From: JAJXXT01 sp963764465 | Lineage (GTDB): Bacteria > Pseudomonadota > Alphaproteobacteria > Acetobacterales > Acetobacteraceae | Direction of reading: 5' to 3' | NCBI GenBank assembly: GCA_963764465.1 | Contig: CAVXSO010000001.1 | Coordinates: forward strand, 124,001-188,000 | Length of the DNA stretch: 64,000 nt | Shown: positions 8,357 to 20,084 of the stretch, piece after piece | How the letters are laid out: every line of letters starts with the position of its first letter | Position numbering within the stretch: the stretch's first letter is position 1 | Notes under the pieces: generated by a model | Told to the model about the DNA's origin: nothing | Database searches by the model: none | The model's input: the letters and a program-made list of their open reading frames with translations, nothing else | Position numbers and translations under genes: made by a program

Positions 8357-9423
8357 GCTGCGACGGGCTGGCGCAGGTCCGCGACCAGGCTGCGCGCGAA
8401 CGTGCCCTCGCACAGCGCGTCCAGCGGCAGCACCGGCACCGCGAGCGCCTCCGCCGCCTCGCGCATCGCCAGCGGCGAACTGGTCACCACGCCGCTGACC
8501 GCGACCACGTTCACGCCACGCGCCTCCAGCCACGCCACCCCGGCGCGGGCGCTCATGGCGCTCTCGGCAGCATAGACCACCGCATCGACGAGCTGGTCGA
8601 AGCGGGCTGAGGCGAGCAGCGCCGCGGTCTCCTGTTGCAGCACGCCGTCGGCGATCTCGATCACGATCGCCTCCGCCCCTGCCTGGGCATGGCGCGCGAT
8701 GGCCTGTGCCAGGATCGCCTCGACCTGCGGGACCGCCACGCCGAAGGTCGTCACGTAGCCGAAATCCGTGAAGTCGAGCACCGCGATGGCGCCGGCATCC
8801 GCCACCGCCCAGCGATCGCCGCCGGAGCCAGTACCGGTGACCTTGGCAGCGGCGGGCCGCAGCCCCGCGGCGCGCAGCCCGCGCACCAGGCCGCAGACGG
8901 TGGTGGTCTTGCCCGTGTTCATCGAGCCGCCGACGGCTGCGATCACCGGCGGGCGACGCGCTGGTGCGCCAAGCGGCGCGAGCGCGAAGCGGCGCAGGTT
9001 GAGCGGGCAGCCCTGGGCATCGGTCGCGAGCCCGATCGGCACGATCGTGGTTGCCTGGCGCACCGACGGATGCCGGTTCGCGACCGCCGAGGCCACGCCG
9101 CCGCCGGCAACCAGGTGGCAAGGCTGCAGGCTGGCCGGCACATAAGCCTCGAACTGGTCCGGGGCGTAGCGGTTGCCGTAGGCGACAACGATCTCATCGC
9201 CCGGCCACAGCTTGGCGCGGCGGCCCGCCGCGTCCTCGAGATGCTGGTGCTGGCCCAGGTGCTCGACGCGCGCGAGCACGATATCGCCGGGCTCCGGGCA
9301 GGCATCCGTCCGCAGGCCGGAAAGTTGGGACAGCGGGACGTTACGCACGGTGTAGGCACGCTTGGCGGCGGCGAAGCGGGTGGCAATGCCGGCCGGATGG
9401 TCGATGCGGGTGAGCGATCCCAT
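8353..9423 (-). CDS. P-loop NTPase of unknown role (dethiobiotin-synthase/DUF1611-like)
   Basis: The 356-aa product has an N-terminal region of about 155 aa of unknown fold, then a nucleotide-binding domain starting with the Walker A motif GGSMNTGKTTT (about residues 172-182), AAKVTGTGSGGD after it, and EIADGVLQQE where a Mg-binding acidic loop is expected. The layout resembles SIMIBI-class NTPases such as dethiobiotin synthetase, MobB or DUF1611 proteins, but I do not recognise a specific family. ATG 9423 has AGGAG eight bases upstream and is preferred over the longer open frame. It is coupled to the hydrolase by a GTGA overlap and follows the histidine kinase gene after a gap of about 80 bp. 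Confidence 0.75.
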   Translation of the reverse strand: MGSLTRIDHPAGIATRFAAAKRAYTVRNVPLSQLSGLRTDACPEPGDIVLARVEHLGQHQHLEDAAGRRAKLWPGDEIVVAYGNRYAPDQFEAYVPASLQPCHLVAGGGVASAVANRHPSVRQATTIVPIGLATDAQGCPLNLRRFALAPLGAPARRPPVIAAVGGSMNTGKTTTVCGLVRGLRAAGLRPAAAKVTGTGSGGDRWAVADAGAIAVLDFTDFGYVTTFGVAVPQVEAILAQAIARHAQAGAEAIVIEIADGVLQQETAALLASARFDQLVDAVVYAAESAMSARAGVAWLEARGVNVVAVSGVVTSSPLAMREAAEALAVPVLPLDALCEGTFARSLVADLRQPVAA

Positions 9424-9501
9424 GTCGGGCTCCTGGGGTGCAGTTTGTGCCCCGACCATGCGGGTGGTCGCTGACGCGACGCTGACGCGCCCGCGCCGCG
9501 C

Positions 9502-10893
9502 TCAGAACGTGGCACTTGTGGCCAGCTCGAGCTGGCAGATGGTGCCGCCGCCCGGCCGCGGCCCCAGGCGGACGGAGCCTGCGTGCAGCTCCGCCACCCG
9601 GCGCACCAGCGCCAGCCCGATCCCCGCGCCCTGGCTGCCCTCGCCGCGGCGGAACCGCTCGAACAGCCCGTCCGGTTCCCTGCCCAGCCCTTCGCCATCG
9701 TCCTCGACCGTGATGCGGCGCCCATCCTCCACGCGCACGGCGACATGCGTGCCCTCGCGTGTATGCGTCAGCGCGTTGGCGACGATGTTACGCACCGCGA
9801 TTGCGATCAGCGCCGGATTGCCTTCGATCTTGCTGCCAGGACCTCCGATGTCGAGGCTGATCTCCTGGTGCCGGCGCACCGCGGCCGGCGCCGCCTCCTC
9901 GCAAACCTGCCGCGTGATGGCCGCGAGATCGACCGGCCCGCGCGCGCTTGCCGCCTGGCTCTGCGCGAATCGCAACAGCTCGTCGACGAGGTTGGCGAGG
10001 CGGTCGATCTCGGCCGTGATCTGCGCTCGCCGAGCGCCGCGTGGCAGCGCGTCCGCTTCCAGCCGCAGCACGGCGAGCGGCGTGCGAAGTTCGTGCGCGA
10101 CATCGGCGGTGAACGCTTCCAGCGTCGCGATGGCGCGCGCAATCGCCTCCAGCATCGTGTTCATCGCGGTCGCGAGATCGACGAGCTCGCGCGGTGCATC
10201 AGGCACCCCGAGGTGCTGGATTCTGGCGCCCGCGGCCGCCGCTTCGCCGATGGCGAGCGCCGCGTCCGCGGTCCGCCGCAGCTCGGCGACGGTGGAGCGG
10301 ATCGCAAACGCCATGGCCAGCGTCAGCGCCGGGATCAGCAGGCCGAGCGGCAGCGCGATGTGATCCTCGATCTCGCCGACGATGACACCGAGGCTGAGCA
10401 ACCCTGGGTCGCCTTTCATCAGCACCTGCACCCAGAGCTTGCGCCGGCCGCGCACCACGCGGTCGGTCAGCAGCCAGGCGCGTGGCCCCGTCATGTTCTG
10501 CCGCGGCAGCGCGTCGAAGGATTCCGTGAGCTCGCGATCGACCAGGGCCGGGTGCGCCACGTTGGGTCGTTCCGGCGCGGGCAGCAGCGCTGCGTTGGCC
10601 TCGGCGATCAGCCTTTGCCGCGATAGAACGCGCCGGTCATAGACGCGGAATGCATAGTTCGCGGGATAACCGCGATACGGGGCAAGCTGCGCCGGGTCGC
10701 GATTGTTCCACACCTCCCGTGCGATCGCTTCCGCTTGGAGGCGCAATGCGTTCTCGCGCAGGAAGGCGGTGTCGAGTCCGTAGCGGGCGAGGAAGAAGAC
10801 CAGCAGCGCGATCGAGACCAGGATGCTGGCGGTGGCCATGCGCAGCAGCAGGCTCAGGCCGAGGCCGATCGGCCGGCGGGAAGGCTGCTTCAT
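9502..10893 (-). CDS. Two-component sensor histidine kinase
   Basis: Inner-membrane kinase of 463 aa. It has two membrane segments (about 12-36 and 181-199) flanking a periplasmic sensor of about 140 aa, a HAMP-like linker (about 200-255), a HisKA box with phospho-acceptor His267 in VAHELRTPL, and a HATPase domain with N box (IVANALTHT), G1 (DDGEGLG) and G2 (GAGIGLALV). It starts at ATG 10893, overlapping the response-regulator stop as ATGA, so the pair is co-expressed. The sensor region has no recognisable ligand domain. The neighbouring MFS, P-loop and hydrolase genes are plausible targets, which is inference. Confidence 0.94.
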   Translation of the reverse strand: MKQPSRRPIGLGLSLLLRMATASILVSIALLVFFLARYGLDTAFLRENALRLQAEAIAREVWNNRDPAQLAPYRGYPANYAFRVYDRRVLSRQRLIAEANAALLPAPERPNVAHPALVDRELTESFDALPRQNMTGPRAWLLTDRVVRGRRKLWVQVLMKGDPGLLSLGVIVGEIEDHIALPLGLLIPALTLAMAFAIRSTVAELRRTADAALAIGEAAAAGARIQHLGVPDAPRELVDLATAMNTMLEAIARAIATLEAFTADVAHELRTPLAVLRLEADALPRGARRAQITAEIDRLANLVDELLRFAQSQAASARGPVDLAAITRQVCEEAAPAAVRRHQEISLDIGGPGSKIEGNPALIAIAVRNIVANALTHTREGTHVAVRVEDGRRITVEDDGEGLGREPDGLFERFRRGEGSQGAGIGLALVRRVAELHAGSVRLGPRPGGGTICQLELATSATF

Positions 10894-11564
10894 GTCGTTT
10901 CGGTAAGGATATAGCCGAGGCCGCGCAGCGCCGTGATCTCGAGTCCGGCCTCGCTCGTGACAAGTCGCCGGCGCAGGCGCGAGACGACGGCCTCCACCGC
11001 GTTGGGCGTCACCGCGTCGTCGAAGGAATAGGCCGCCTGTTCCAGCGCCTCGCGCCGCAGCACATGTCCCTTGCGCGCCAGCAGCGCGGCCAGCACCGAG
11101 AACTCGCGGCGCGGCAACTCCACCTGTTGCCCGGCGACCTCGAACTCGCCTGTGTCGGGGTCGAGGCTGGCACGGCCGGCGGCCAGGCGCTTTGGCGCCA
11201 GTGTCGGCGCGCGGCGGCGGACGGCGCGGATGCGCGCCAGCAGCTCCTCCACCGAGAACGGCTTGACCAGATAGTCGTCCGCGCCGGCGTCGAGCGCCCG
11301 CACCCGTGCGTCCACCGCGCCACGCGCCGTGGTCACCAGCACCGCTGTGTTGGCGCCGCGCGCGCGCAGCCGCGCCAGCAGCGTCAGGCCATCGCCATCG
11401 GGCAGGGACAGGTCGAGCAGCAGCACGTCGAACGTGGCGATGGCCAGCGCCGCCTCGGCCTCGGCGAGGCTGGCGACGCTGTCCACGGTCATGCCCGCTT
11501 CATCGAGATGCCGCGCGATGAGGCTGGCGAGACGGGCATTGTCCTCGACGACGAGCAGCCGCAC
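10890..11564 (-). CDS. OmpR-family response regulator
   Basis: A 224-aa DNA-binding response regulator. The receiver domain has the acidic pair in VVEDN, phospho-acceptor Asp51 in LLLDLSLPDG, the switch threonine in VLVTTA, and lysine in DYLVKPFS. It is followed by an OmpR-type winged helix (about residues 125-222). GTG 11564 is chosen because AGGTGG lies five bases upstream and the product then starts VRLLVVEDN, as in relatives; GTG 11573 is an alternative. It is coupled to the cognate kinase by ATGA. The divergence to QseB/TctD-type relatives gives no target information. Confidence 0.94.
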   Translation of the reverse strand: MRLLVVEDNARLASLIARHLDEAGMTVDSVASLAEAEAALAIATFDVLLLDLSLPDGDGLTLLARLRARGANTAVLVTTARGAVDARVRALDAGADDYLVKPFSVEELLARIRAVRRRAPTLAPKRLAAGRASLDPDTGEFEVAGQQVELPRREFSVLAALLARKGHVLRREALEQAAYSFDDAVTPNAVEAVVSRLRRRLVTSEAGLEITALRGLGYILTETT

Positions 11565-11647
11565 GTGATCCACCTGTTGTTGCTGTCCGGCCGCGGACGG
11601 AATGACCGGCCGGAAGGTTTCGCCCCATCCAGGCTTGCAGGCCGCTT

Positions 11648-12841
11648 TCAGTCCGCGCCCGTACCCCTCCGATCCCGAAAGCCGAGGCCGAAGATCGCGA
11701 TGTAGCCGCCCTGCAGGGCGGCGGCGAGCAGGAAGGGCAGCGCCAGGGCACCGGTGTCGAACAGGATGCCAGCGAGAATTGGCCCGGCGGCGCGCGGGAT
11801 CTGCGTCGAGATCGCGTTGACCGAGGCGGCGAAGCCTCGTCGCTCAGGCCGCACCAGGTTCATGGTGAAGGCGCTGCGCGCGCCGATCGTGCCGCGGTTG
11901 AACAGCGAGCGGGCGAGGTAGAGCGCGCCCGCTACCAGAAAATTCGGCGAGAACGGCAGCGCCAGCAGCATCGCCAGGCCCAGGAGGCGGCTGATCACCA
12001 CGGTGCGCACGATCCCGAACCGTGCCGCGATGCCGCCGGTGGCGAACGTGGTAAGCGCCGTGACGACGAAGCTCGCCGCCATCACCGGCCCGATCAACGC
12101 TGGCGTCGCCCCGAACCGCACCGCGAACCAGTAGGCGACCAGCGGGCCGGAAAGCCCGATCCCGGCCCCCTGCAGTGCGTTAGCCAGCGCGAGCTTCAGG
12201 AGCTGGCGGTTTTCCTGCCGCACCACCGTCACAGACGCCTGTGGCGGCGGCGGCAGGCGTGGGTCCGGCGTGCCCGCGAGGATCGCCGCGCAGACCAGCG
12301 CCCCCACGGCCACGACGAGGAACTGCCCCTGCGCGGCCAGTCCCCAGCCGGCGGGCAGCATGGGCAGCATCGCGCCCACCCCCATACCGAGGAACCCCAT
12401 CGCCGCGTTGATGCTGAAGGTCTGTCCGCCGCGACGATGCGCCCCGAAGGCGGCAAGCCAGGCCTGTTCCACCGGCCCGAACGGCCCTGCCACCCCGTTC
12501 GCTCCGCGCCCGTACTGGCCGACAAAGGAGGCGAGTGTCAGCACGGCCACGGAGTGATGCCAAGCCGCGGCGGCGGCCGTCGCCGCCTGCGCCAACTCGA
12601 AGCCAATGAGCAGCGTACGCTTGCCGATGCGGTCCGCCAGCGGGCCCGACACCGCGGTCAGCACCACGCCGCCTGCCAGCGCCGCCGCGAGCAGCGTGCC
12701 GATCGAGGCCGCCGGCCAGCCGAGCGCGCGCAATTGCAGCGTAAAGGCAACCGCCATCAGCCCCTGGCCGATGCTGCGTACGAATTGCGCGGCAATAAGC
12801 AGGCGGTGTCCCGCCAAGGGGGCGCGTATCGTTTCCGTCAT
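11648..12841 (-). CDS. MFS transporter (paralogue 2)
   Basis: A 397-aa inner-membrane transporter with about twelve hydrophobic segments and the MFS loop motif GPLADRIGKRT. It shares long identical blocks with the transporter at 6310-7557 (QYGRGANGV, AGPFGPVEQAWLA, GLSGPLVAYWFAVRFG versus GLTGPLLAYWFAVRFG), so the two arose by duplication and now flank the two-component system. It starts at ATG 12841 in an ATGA overlap with the amidase gene. The next gene downstream is the response regulator after about 80 bp. The substrate is unknown. Confidence 0.86.
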   Translation of the reverse strand: MTETIRAPLAGHRLLIAAQFVRSIGQGLMAVAFTLQLRALGWPAASIGTLLAAALAGGVVLTAVSGPLADRIGKRTLLIGFELAQAATAAAAAWHHSVAVLTLASFVGQYGRGANGVAGPFGPVEQAWLAAFGAHRRGGQTFSINAAMGFLGMGVGAMLPMLPAGWGLAAQGQFLVVAVGALVCAAILAGTPDPRLPPPPQASVTVVRQENRQLLKLALANALQGAGIGLSGPLVAYWFAVRFGATPALIGPVMAASFVVTALTTFATGGIAARFGIVRTVVISRLLGLAMLLALPFSPNFLVAGALYLARSLFNRGTIGARSAFTMNLVRPERRGFAASVNAISTQIPRAAGPILAGILFDTGALALPFLLAAALQGGYIAIFGLGFRDRRGTGAD

Positions 12842-13518
12842 GACCTCGTCTGCATCGCCGCCAGCACCGCGGCCAGCCGCGCGCGCGTGCCCGCGTCCGC
12901 CTCGCCAGTGATCGCTTCCTGCCGCCAGTGCCGCTGGAAGGCGCGCAGCAAGGTAGGCAGGTCGAGTTCGGCGCGGTAGCCGATGGCTGCAAGCGTGCTC
13001 CGCACGGATTGCGGGGTGACGGAGTTGCCGGTGTCACGCGGCCAGACGCCGATCCCTTGTTCGGCAAGATGGCGCCAGTCGAATCTCTCGCCCGGATCCT
13101 CCTTGCGGTCCGGCGCGACATCCGAATGCGCCACCACGTCGCGAGCCGCGATGGGATGGCGTCCAAGAATCCCCGTGCACAGCTCGGCGACCGCCCGTAT
13201 TTGCGCTTCCGGGAAGGGCACGTAGCCGTGCTCGTGTCCGGGATTGGCGATCTCGATGCCGATCGAGCGCCCGTTGAGCGCCGTATGCCCGCGCCAGAAG
13301 GAAATCCCCGCATGCCAGGCGCGGCGCGACTCATCGACCAGCTTCCAGACTGTCCCGTCGTCCTCGACGAGGTAATGCGACGAGACGCGCGCCTGCGGAT
13401 CGCAAAGCCGCTCCAGCGCCGCGCCGGCCGTTATCATCCCCGTATAATGGAGAATCAGGAACGAAACCGGCCCGTCGCGCTCGTCGTGGTTGGGGCTCGC
13501 CCGCTCGCGCAGCCTCAC
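12838..13518 (-). CDS. AmpD-like N-acetylmuramoyl-L-alanine amidase
   Basis: Zinc amidase of 226 aa without a signal peptide, consistent with a cytoplasmic role in recycling anhydro-muropeptides. It carries the family segments ILHYTGM (first zinc histidine, about residue 24), GRSIGIEIANPG, and AHSDVAPDRKEDPG (second histidine and the aspartate ligand), plus a C-terminal peptidoglycan-binding-like region of about 60 aa. It starts at GTG 13518 in a GTGA overlap with the upstream J-domain gene and is coupled to the MFS gene downstream by ATGA. The linkage to an MFS transporter suggests, but does not show, that the transporter may handle a cell-wall-derived compound. Confidence 0.9.
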   Translation of the reverse strand: MRLRERASPNHDERDGPVSFLILHYTGMITAGAALERLCDPQARVSSHYLVEDDGTVWKLVDESRRAWHAGISFWRGHTALNGRSIGIEIANPGHEHGYVPFPEAQIRAVAELCTGILGRHPIAARDVVAHSDVAPDRKEDPGERFDWRHLAEQGIGVWPRDTGNSVTPQSVRSTLAAIGYRAELDLPTLLRAFQRHWRQEAITGEADAGTRARLAAVLAAMQTRS

Positions 13519-14228
13519 AGGCCCCGCTCGCGCTTGATGCGGTCCCAGGCGGCGTTGATCTTCGCCACCTGGTCCTGCGCGCGCGCGACGAGCTCAGGCG
13601 CGGCACCACGGCCGGCGAGGCTGTCCGGATGATGCTCGCGCATCAGCGCCCGCCAGCGCGCGCGCAGCGCCTCGTCGCTCTCGCTCGCGGAAAGTCCCAG
13701 CACCGCATACGGGTCGTCCGCCACGCTGGCGCGCACGGTCCTCTCGCCGAGCCCCATCGCCATCCTCACCTGCGCGAGGAACGCTGCCTCCCGGTGGTTG
13801 ATCGGCCCGTCGGCGCCGGCAATGGTCGTGAGCGAGGTCATCACCTCCTCCAGCATCGCCGGATTGCCGGCGAACGCCACCGCGAGCCGCTGCGCGTAGG
13901 GCTCCGGCCCCTCGGGTGAATCCCGAGCCGTGTCGAACCAGCGGCCGATATCGCGCGCCGCCCCGGGCGGGATGAGGAAGCAGCGCTTGAACGCGTCGAT
14001 TTCCGTGCGATTCACCGCCCCGTCGCATTTGGCGAGCTTGGCCGCAATCGCCACCACGGCCACGGCGAACGCCTGGTCGCGCCCGCCGCCGGCCACGCCC
14101 GGCTGTGGGCCGGCGCCCATGCCGCCGCTTTCCGCCGCGTGCCCCAGCGCGGCTCCCACCACCGCGCCCATCGGACCACCGACGACGAACCCGGCGACCC
14201 CGCCAATGATCTTGCCCCAGAAGGCCAT
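13515..14228 (-). CDS. TerB-domain and J-domain protein (DjlA-like)
   Basis: A 237-aa protein with a glycine-zipper-like hydrophobic N terminus (IIGGVAGFVVGGPMGAVVG, about residues 6-24), a TerB-like helical domain (about 48-155), and a C-terminal J domain with the HPD signature in EHHPDSLAG that contacts DnaK. This matches the layout of DjlA-type membrane-associated co-chaperones, which are known to modulate DnaK at the membrane. The start is ATG 14228. It is the first gene of a tightly packed minus-strand run that includes the amidase and MFS genes. The specific client is not known. Confidence 0.88.
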   Translation of the reverse strand: MAFWGKIIGGVAGFVVGGPMGAVVGAALGHAAESGGMGAGPQPGVAGGGRDQAFAVAVVAIAAKLAKCDGAVNRTEIDAFKRCFLIPPGAARDIGRWFDTARDSPEGPEPYAQRLAVAFAGNPAMLEEVMTSLTTIAGADGPINHREAAFLAQVRMAMGLGERTVRASVADDPYAVLGLSASESDEALRARWRALMREHHPDSLAGRGAAPELVARAQDQVAKINAAWDRIKRERGL

Positions 14229-14344
14229 GCCGCGCCGATACCACGCGAGCGTTGATCACACCAAAACGTCGTCCGCCTCCGATTGCAGGCTTGCGGTTGC
14301 ACCGGGGCGGTTGCGCCCGGCCGCCAGCGACGGAATATGCCTCT

Positions 14345-14553
14345 GTGCTCGATCCCCGTTCGCTCGAAATCTTCTCCTGGGTCGTCCGGCCCGGCGGCTT
14401 CGGCCGTGCGGCGGAGCGCCTGCATGCCACCCAGCCCGCCGTCTCCGCCCGCATCGCGGCGCTGGAGGCGCATTTCGGCGCGCGGCTGGTCGAGCGCGGC
14501 GCCGGGGGAGACGACCGGCGCGCGCAACGTCCCGCTTTGCGACGACGAGATAG
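14345..14553 (+). pseudogene. Remnant of a LysR-family regulator (N-terminal HTH only)
   Basis: From GTG 14345 the frame encodes a recognisable LysR winged-helix start: DPRSLEIFSWVV, then GFGRAAERLHATQPAVSARI and LEAHFGARLVERG. After about 55 residues the similarity ends abruptly. The same frame runs on in a non-LysR composition to a stop at 14668. In the +1-shifted frame a short RRGRRPAR-like stretch ends at TAG 14551-14553. The effector domain of about 200 aa is missing. It lies directly upstream of, and in the same direction as, the D-glutamate-cyclase/oxoprolinase genes, where a LysR regulator would be expected. I interpret it as a decayed local regulator. Confidence 0.6.
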
Positions 14554-14705
14554 GCTTCGCGGCGCACCCGGGGATCTCGCCGTGGGCGCCGAGGCCGCGG
14601 AAGCCGTCGCAAGGCTCGCGGTCGCCGCTTCATCGCCCGTCCCGATGCCACCCGATCCGGTATCGTGATTGGCAGATACCTACCATGCCGGGCACACTCC
14701 GCCGC

Positions 14706-15463
14706 ATGATCGAGCATCCAAGAGACCTGCGCCTGGCCTTCCGCGCCGGGCGCACCGGCACCACGGCCGGCCTCGCCCCCGGCTACGAGCAGGCCAACAT
14801 CGCCATCGTTCCCGCGCGCCACGCCGCCGATTTCGAGGCCTTCTGCCGCGCCAATCCCAGCGCCTGCCCGCTGCTCGCGGTCGGCTCGCCCGGCGATCCC
14901 GCGCTGCCCACGCTTGGCGCTGGGATCGACATCCGCACCGATCTTCCTGGCTACCGCGTGGTCGAGAACGGGGCGGCTCGCGAACAGGCCGATATCGGGG
15001 GTCTTTGGCGGGACGACCTCGTCGCCTTCGCCATTGGCTGCTCCTACACGTTCGAACACGCGCTGATGGCGGCCGGCATTCCGCTGCGTCATGTCGCGCA
15101 GCGGCGCAAGGTCTCCATGTACCGCACCAGCGTCGCCAATGCCGCTTCGGGCCCCTTCGCCGGCACCATGGTTGTCTCGATGCGGCCGGTGAAGCGCGAG
15201 AGCGTGCCTGTGGCAGAAGCAATCTCGGCCCGCTTTGCCACCATGCACGGCGCCCCGGTCCATGCGGGTGATCCTCGGGCGCTGGGCATCGCGGACATCG
15301 CCCGTCCCGACTTCGGCGACGCCGTCGACGTGCTCGCGGACGAGGAGCCGGTCTTCTGGGCCTGCGGCGTCACCAGCCAGGTGGCGCTGGAGTCCGCCGG
15401 ACTGCCCCTGGTTATCGGTCACCTGCCGGGCTGCATGCTCGTCACCGACGTCCGGTCTGCCGC

Positions 15464-15467
<4 letters not shown>
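14706..15467 (+). CDS. D-glutamate cyclase family protein (DUF1445/YcsI, putative hydro-lyase)
   Basis: A 253-aa product that matches the DUF1445/YcsI family in its opening (LRLAFRAGRTGTTAGLAPGY) and in segments such as FAIGCSYTFEHAL and FWACGVTSQVALE. The eukaryotic relative DGLUCY converts D-glutamate to 5-oxo-D-proline, and bacterial members are listed as putative hydro-lyases. ATG 14706 is the likely start; ATG 14685 in the same frame is possible. It overlaps the 5-oxoprolinase gene by ATGA. Because one enzyme family makes 5-oxoproline and the other opens it, a shared pathway is a reasonable inference. No signal peptide is seen. Confidence 0.85.
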
Positions 15468-19060
<3,593 letters not shown>

Positions 19061-19134
19061 GCTGTTGCGTCCCGTGTAACGGATTGCATGCGAACGCCTG
19101 ATGCTCGAAACTCCGCAAAACTGCGGAGGTGAGG

Positions 19135-19803
19135 ATGTCCGTCGGGTTCCGTATTCTGCCGGTAGCGTCGCGCGTGGCACCGTCCATTGTGGACGCGTTC
19201 CGCGCGCTGCCGGTCGCCAACGTCAGCGACTGCATGTCGCGCATGACCGCGGGCGGCCCGCGTCTGCGCCCCTTCTACAGCGGCGGCACGATGGCCGGCT
19301 CCGCCTTTACCGTGAAGACGCGTCCCGGCGACAACCTCATGGTGCACAAGGCGCTCGACATCGCGCTACCCGGCGACATCGTGGTGGTGGACGCCGGCGG
19401 CGACCTCACCAACGCCATCATCGGCGAGCTGATGCAGGCGCATGCGCGCACCCGCAAGCTTGGCGGCGTCGTCATCAACGGAGCCATCCGCGACGTCGCG
19501 GCCCTGCGGGAGAGCGATTTCCCGGTCTTCGCCGCCGGGGTCACGCATCGCGGCCCTTACAAGGACGGGCCTGGCGAGATCGGGGTCGCCATCGCCATCG
19601 ACGGCATGGTGATCGAGCCGGGGGACCTGATGCTGGGCGACGAAGACGGCATCCTCTGTGTCCCCGCCGCTGAGGTGGAGACCGTGCTCAAGGCGACGCA
19701 AGTCAAGCACGCGGCGGAGGAAAAGCAGATGGCGGCCACCCTCGCCGGCACCAGCGATCGTGCCTGGGTGGACGTGACGCTGAAGAAGCTCGGCGTTCTT
19801 TAG
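19135..19803 (+). CDS. RraA-family protein (aldolase/dimethylmenaquinone methyltransferase-like)
   Basis: A 222-aa protein of the RraA/HMG-aldolase fold. It shows ALPVANVSDCMSRM near the N terminus, GDIVVVDAGGD, GELMQAHAR and the metal/substrate motif GAIRD (with the arginine and aspartate used in 4-hydroxy-4-methyl-2-oxoglutarate and oxaloacetate-type aldolases). Members are often mis-annotated as methyltransferases; some cleave 4-carboxy-4-hydroxy-2-oxoadipate or oxaloacetate. ATG 19135 is chosen because GGAGG lies five bases upstream; GTG 19129 overlaps that site. It follows the oxoprolinase by 74 bp and is likely co-transcribed. Its exact substrate here is unknown. Confidence 0.85.
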   Translation: MSVGFRILPVASRVAPSIVDAFRALPVANVSDCMSRMTAGGPRLRPFYSGGTMAGSAFTVKTRPGDNLMVHKALDIALPGDIVVVDAGGDLTNAIIGELMQAHARTRKLGGVVINGAIRDVAALRESDFPVFAAGVTHRGPYKDGPGEIGVAIAIDGMVIEPGDLMLGDEDGILCVPAAEVETVLKATQVKHAAEEKQMAATLAGTSDRAWVDVTLKKLGVL

Positions 19804-19827
19804 CTGCGCCGCTTCCTGACGCCGCGG

Positions 19828-20004
19828 TCACGCCTTCGGCGGTGTCCGCGGCGCATTCTCCAGGACGCGCAGCGCCAGCCGAAGCAGCACGCCGGCGGGC
19901 CGCTTGAGTCCTGCGCGCGCGGCTTCCTCCGCCAGCGTCAGCAGGTGGTCGCTGAGCATCAGCGGCGAGGGCGGGTTGGCTTCGGGCGTCTGGTTCGCGA
20001 GCAT
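19828..20004 (-). CDS. Small hypothetical protein (58 aa)
   Basis: A short frame from ATG 20004 with a good ribosome site (AGGAAG, seven bases upstream) and codon use like its neighbours. The product has a polar Pro/Asn-rich start and a helical amphipathic block (LSDHLLTLAEEAARAGLKR, about residues 18-36) followed by GVLLRLALRVLENAP. I recognise no family. It faces the RraA-family gene (24 bp between stop codons) and diverges from the PLP-lyase gene. It could encode a small regulator or a chaperone-like helical peptide, but no role can be assigned. Confidence 0.5.
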   Translation of the reverse strand: MLANQTPEANPPSPLMLSDHLLTLAEEAARAGLKRPAGVLLRLALRVLENAPRTPPKA

Positions 20005-20084
20005 CGGGTTCTTCCTGGTTCGCTGGGATGGTGTCCGGCCGTTTGAGCCGGTAAGGCAATGATGCGTCCCGGAGGGGTTGAGGA

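Noticed and set aside
14256..15422. A 388-codon minus-strand frame across the LysR remnant and the DUF1445 gene
   Set aside because: The plus strand has family motifs and a coupled downstream gene; the minus frame has only composition-driven openness.
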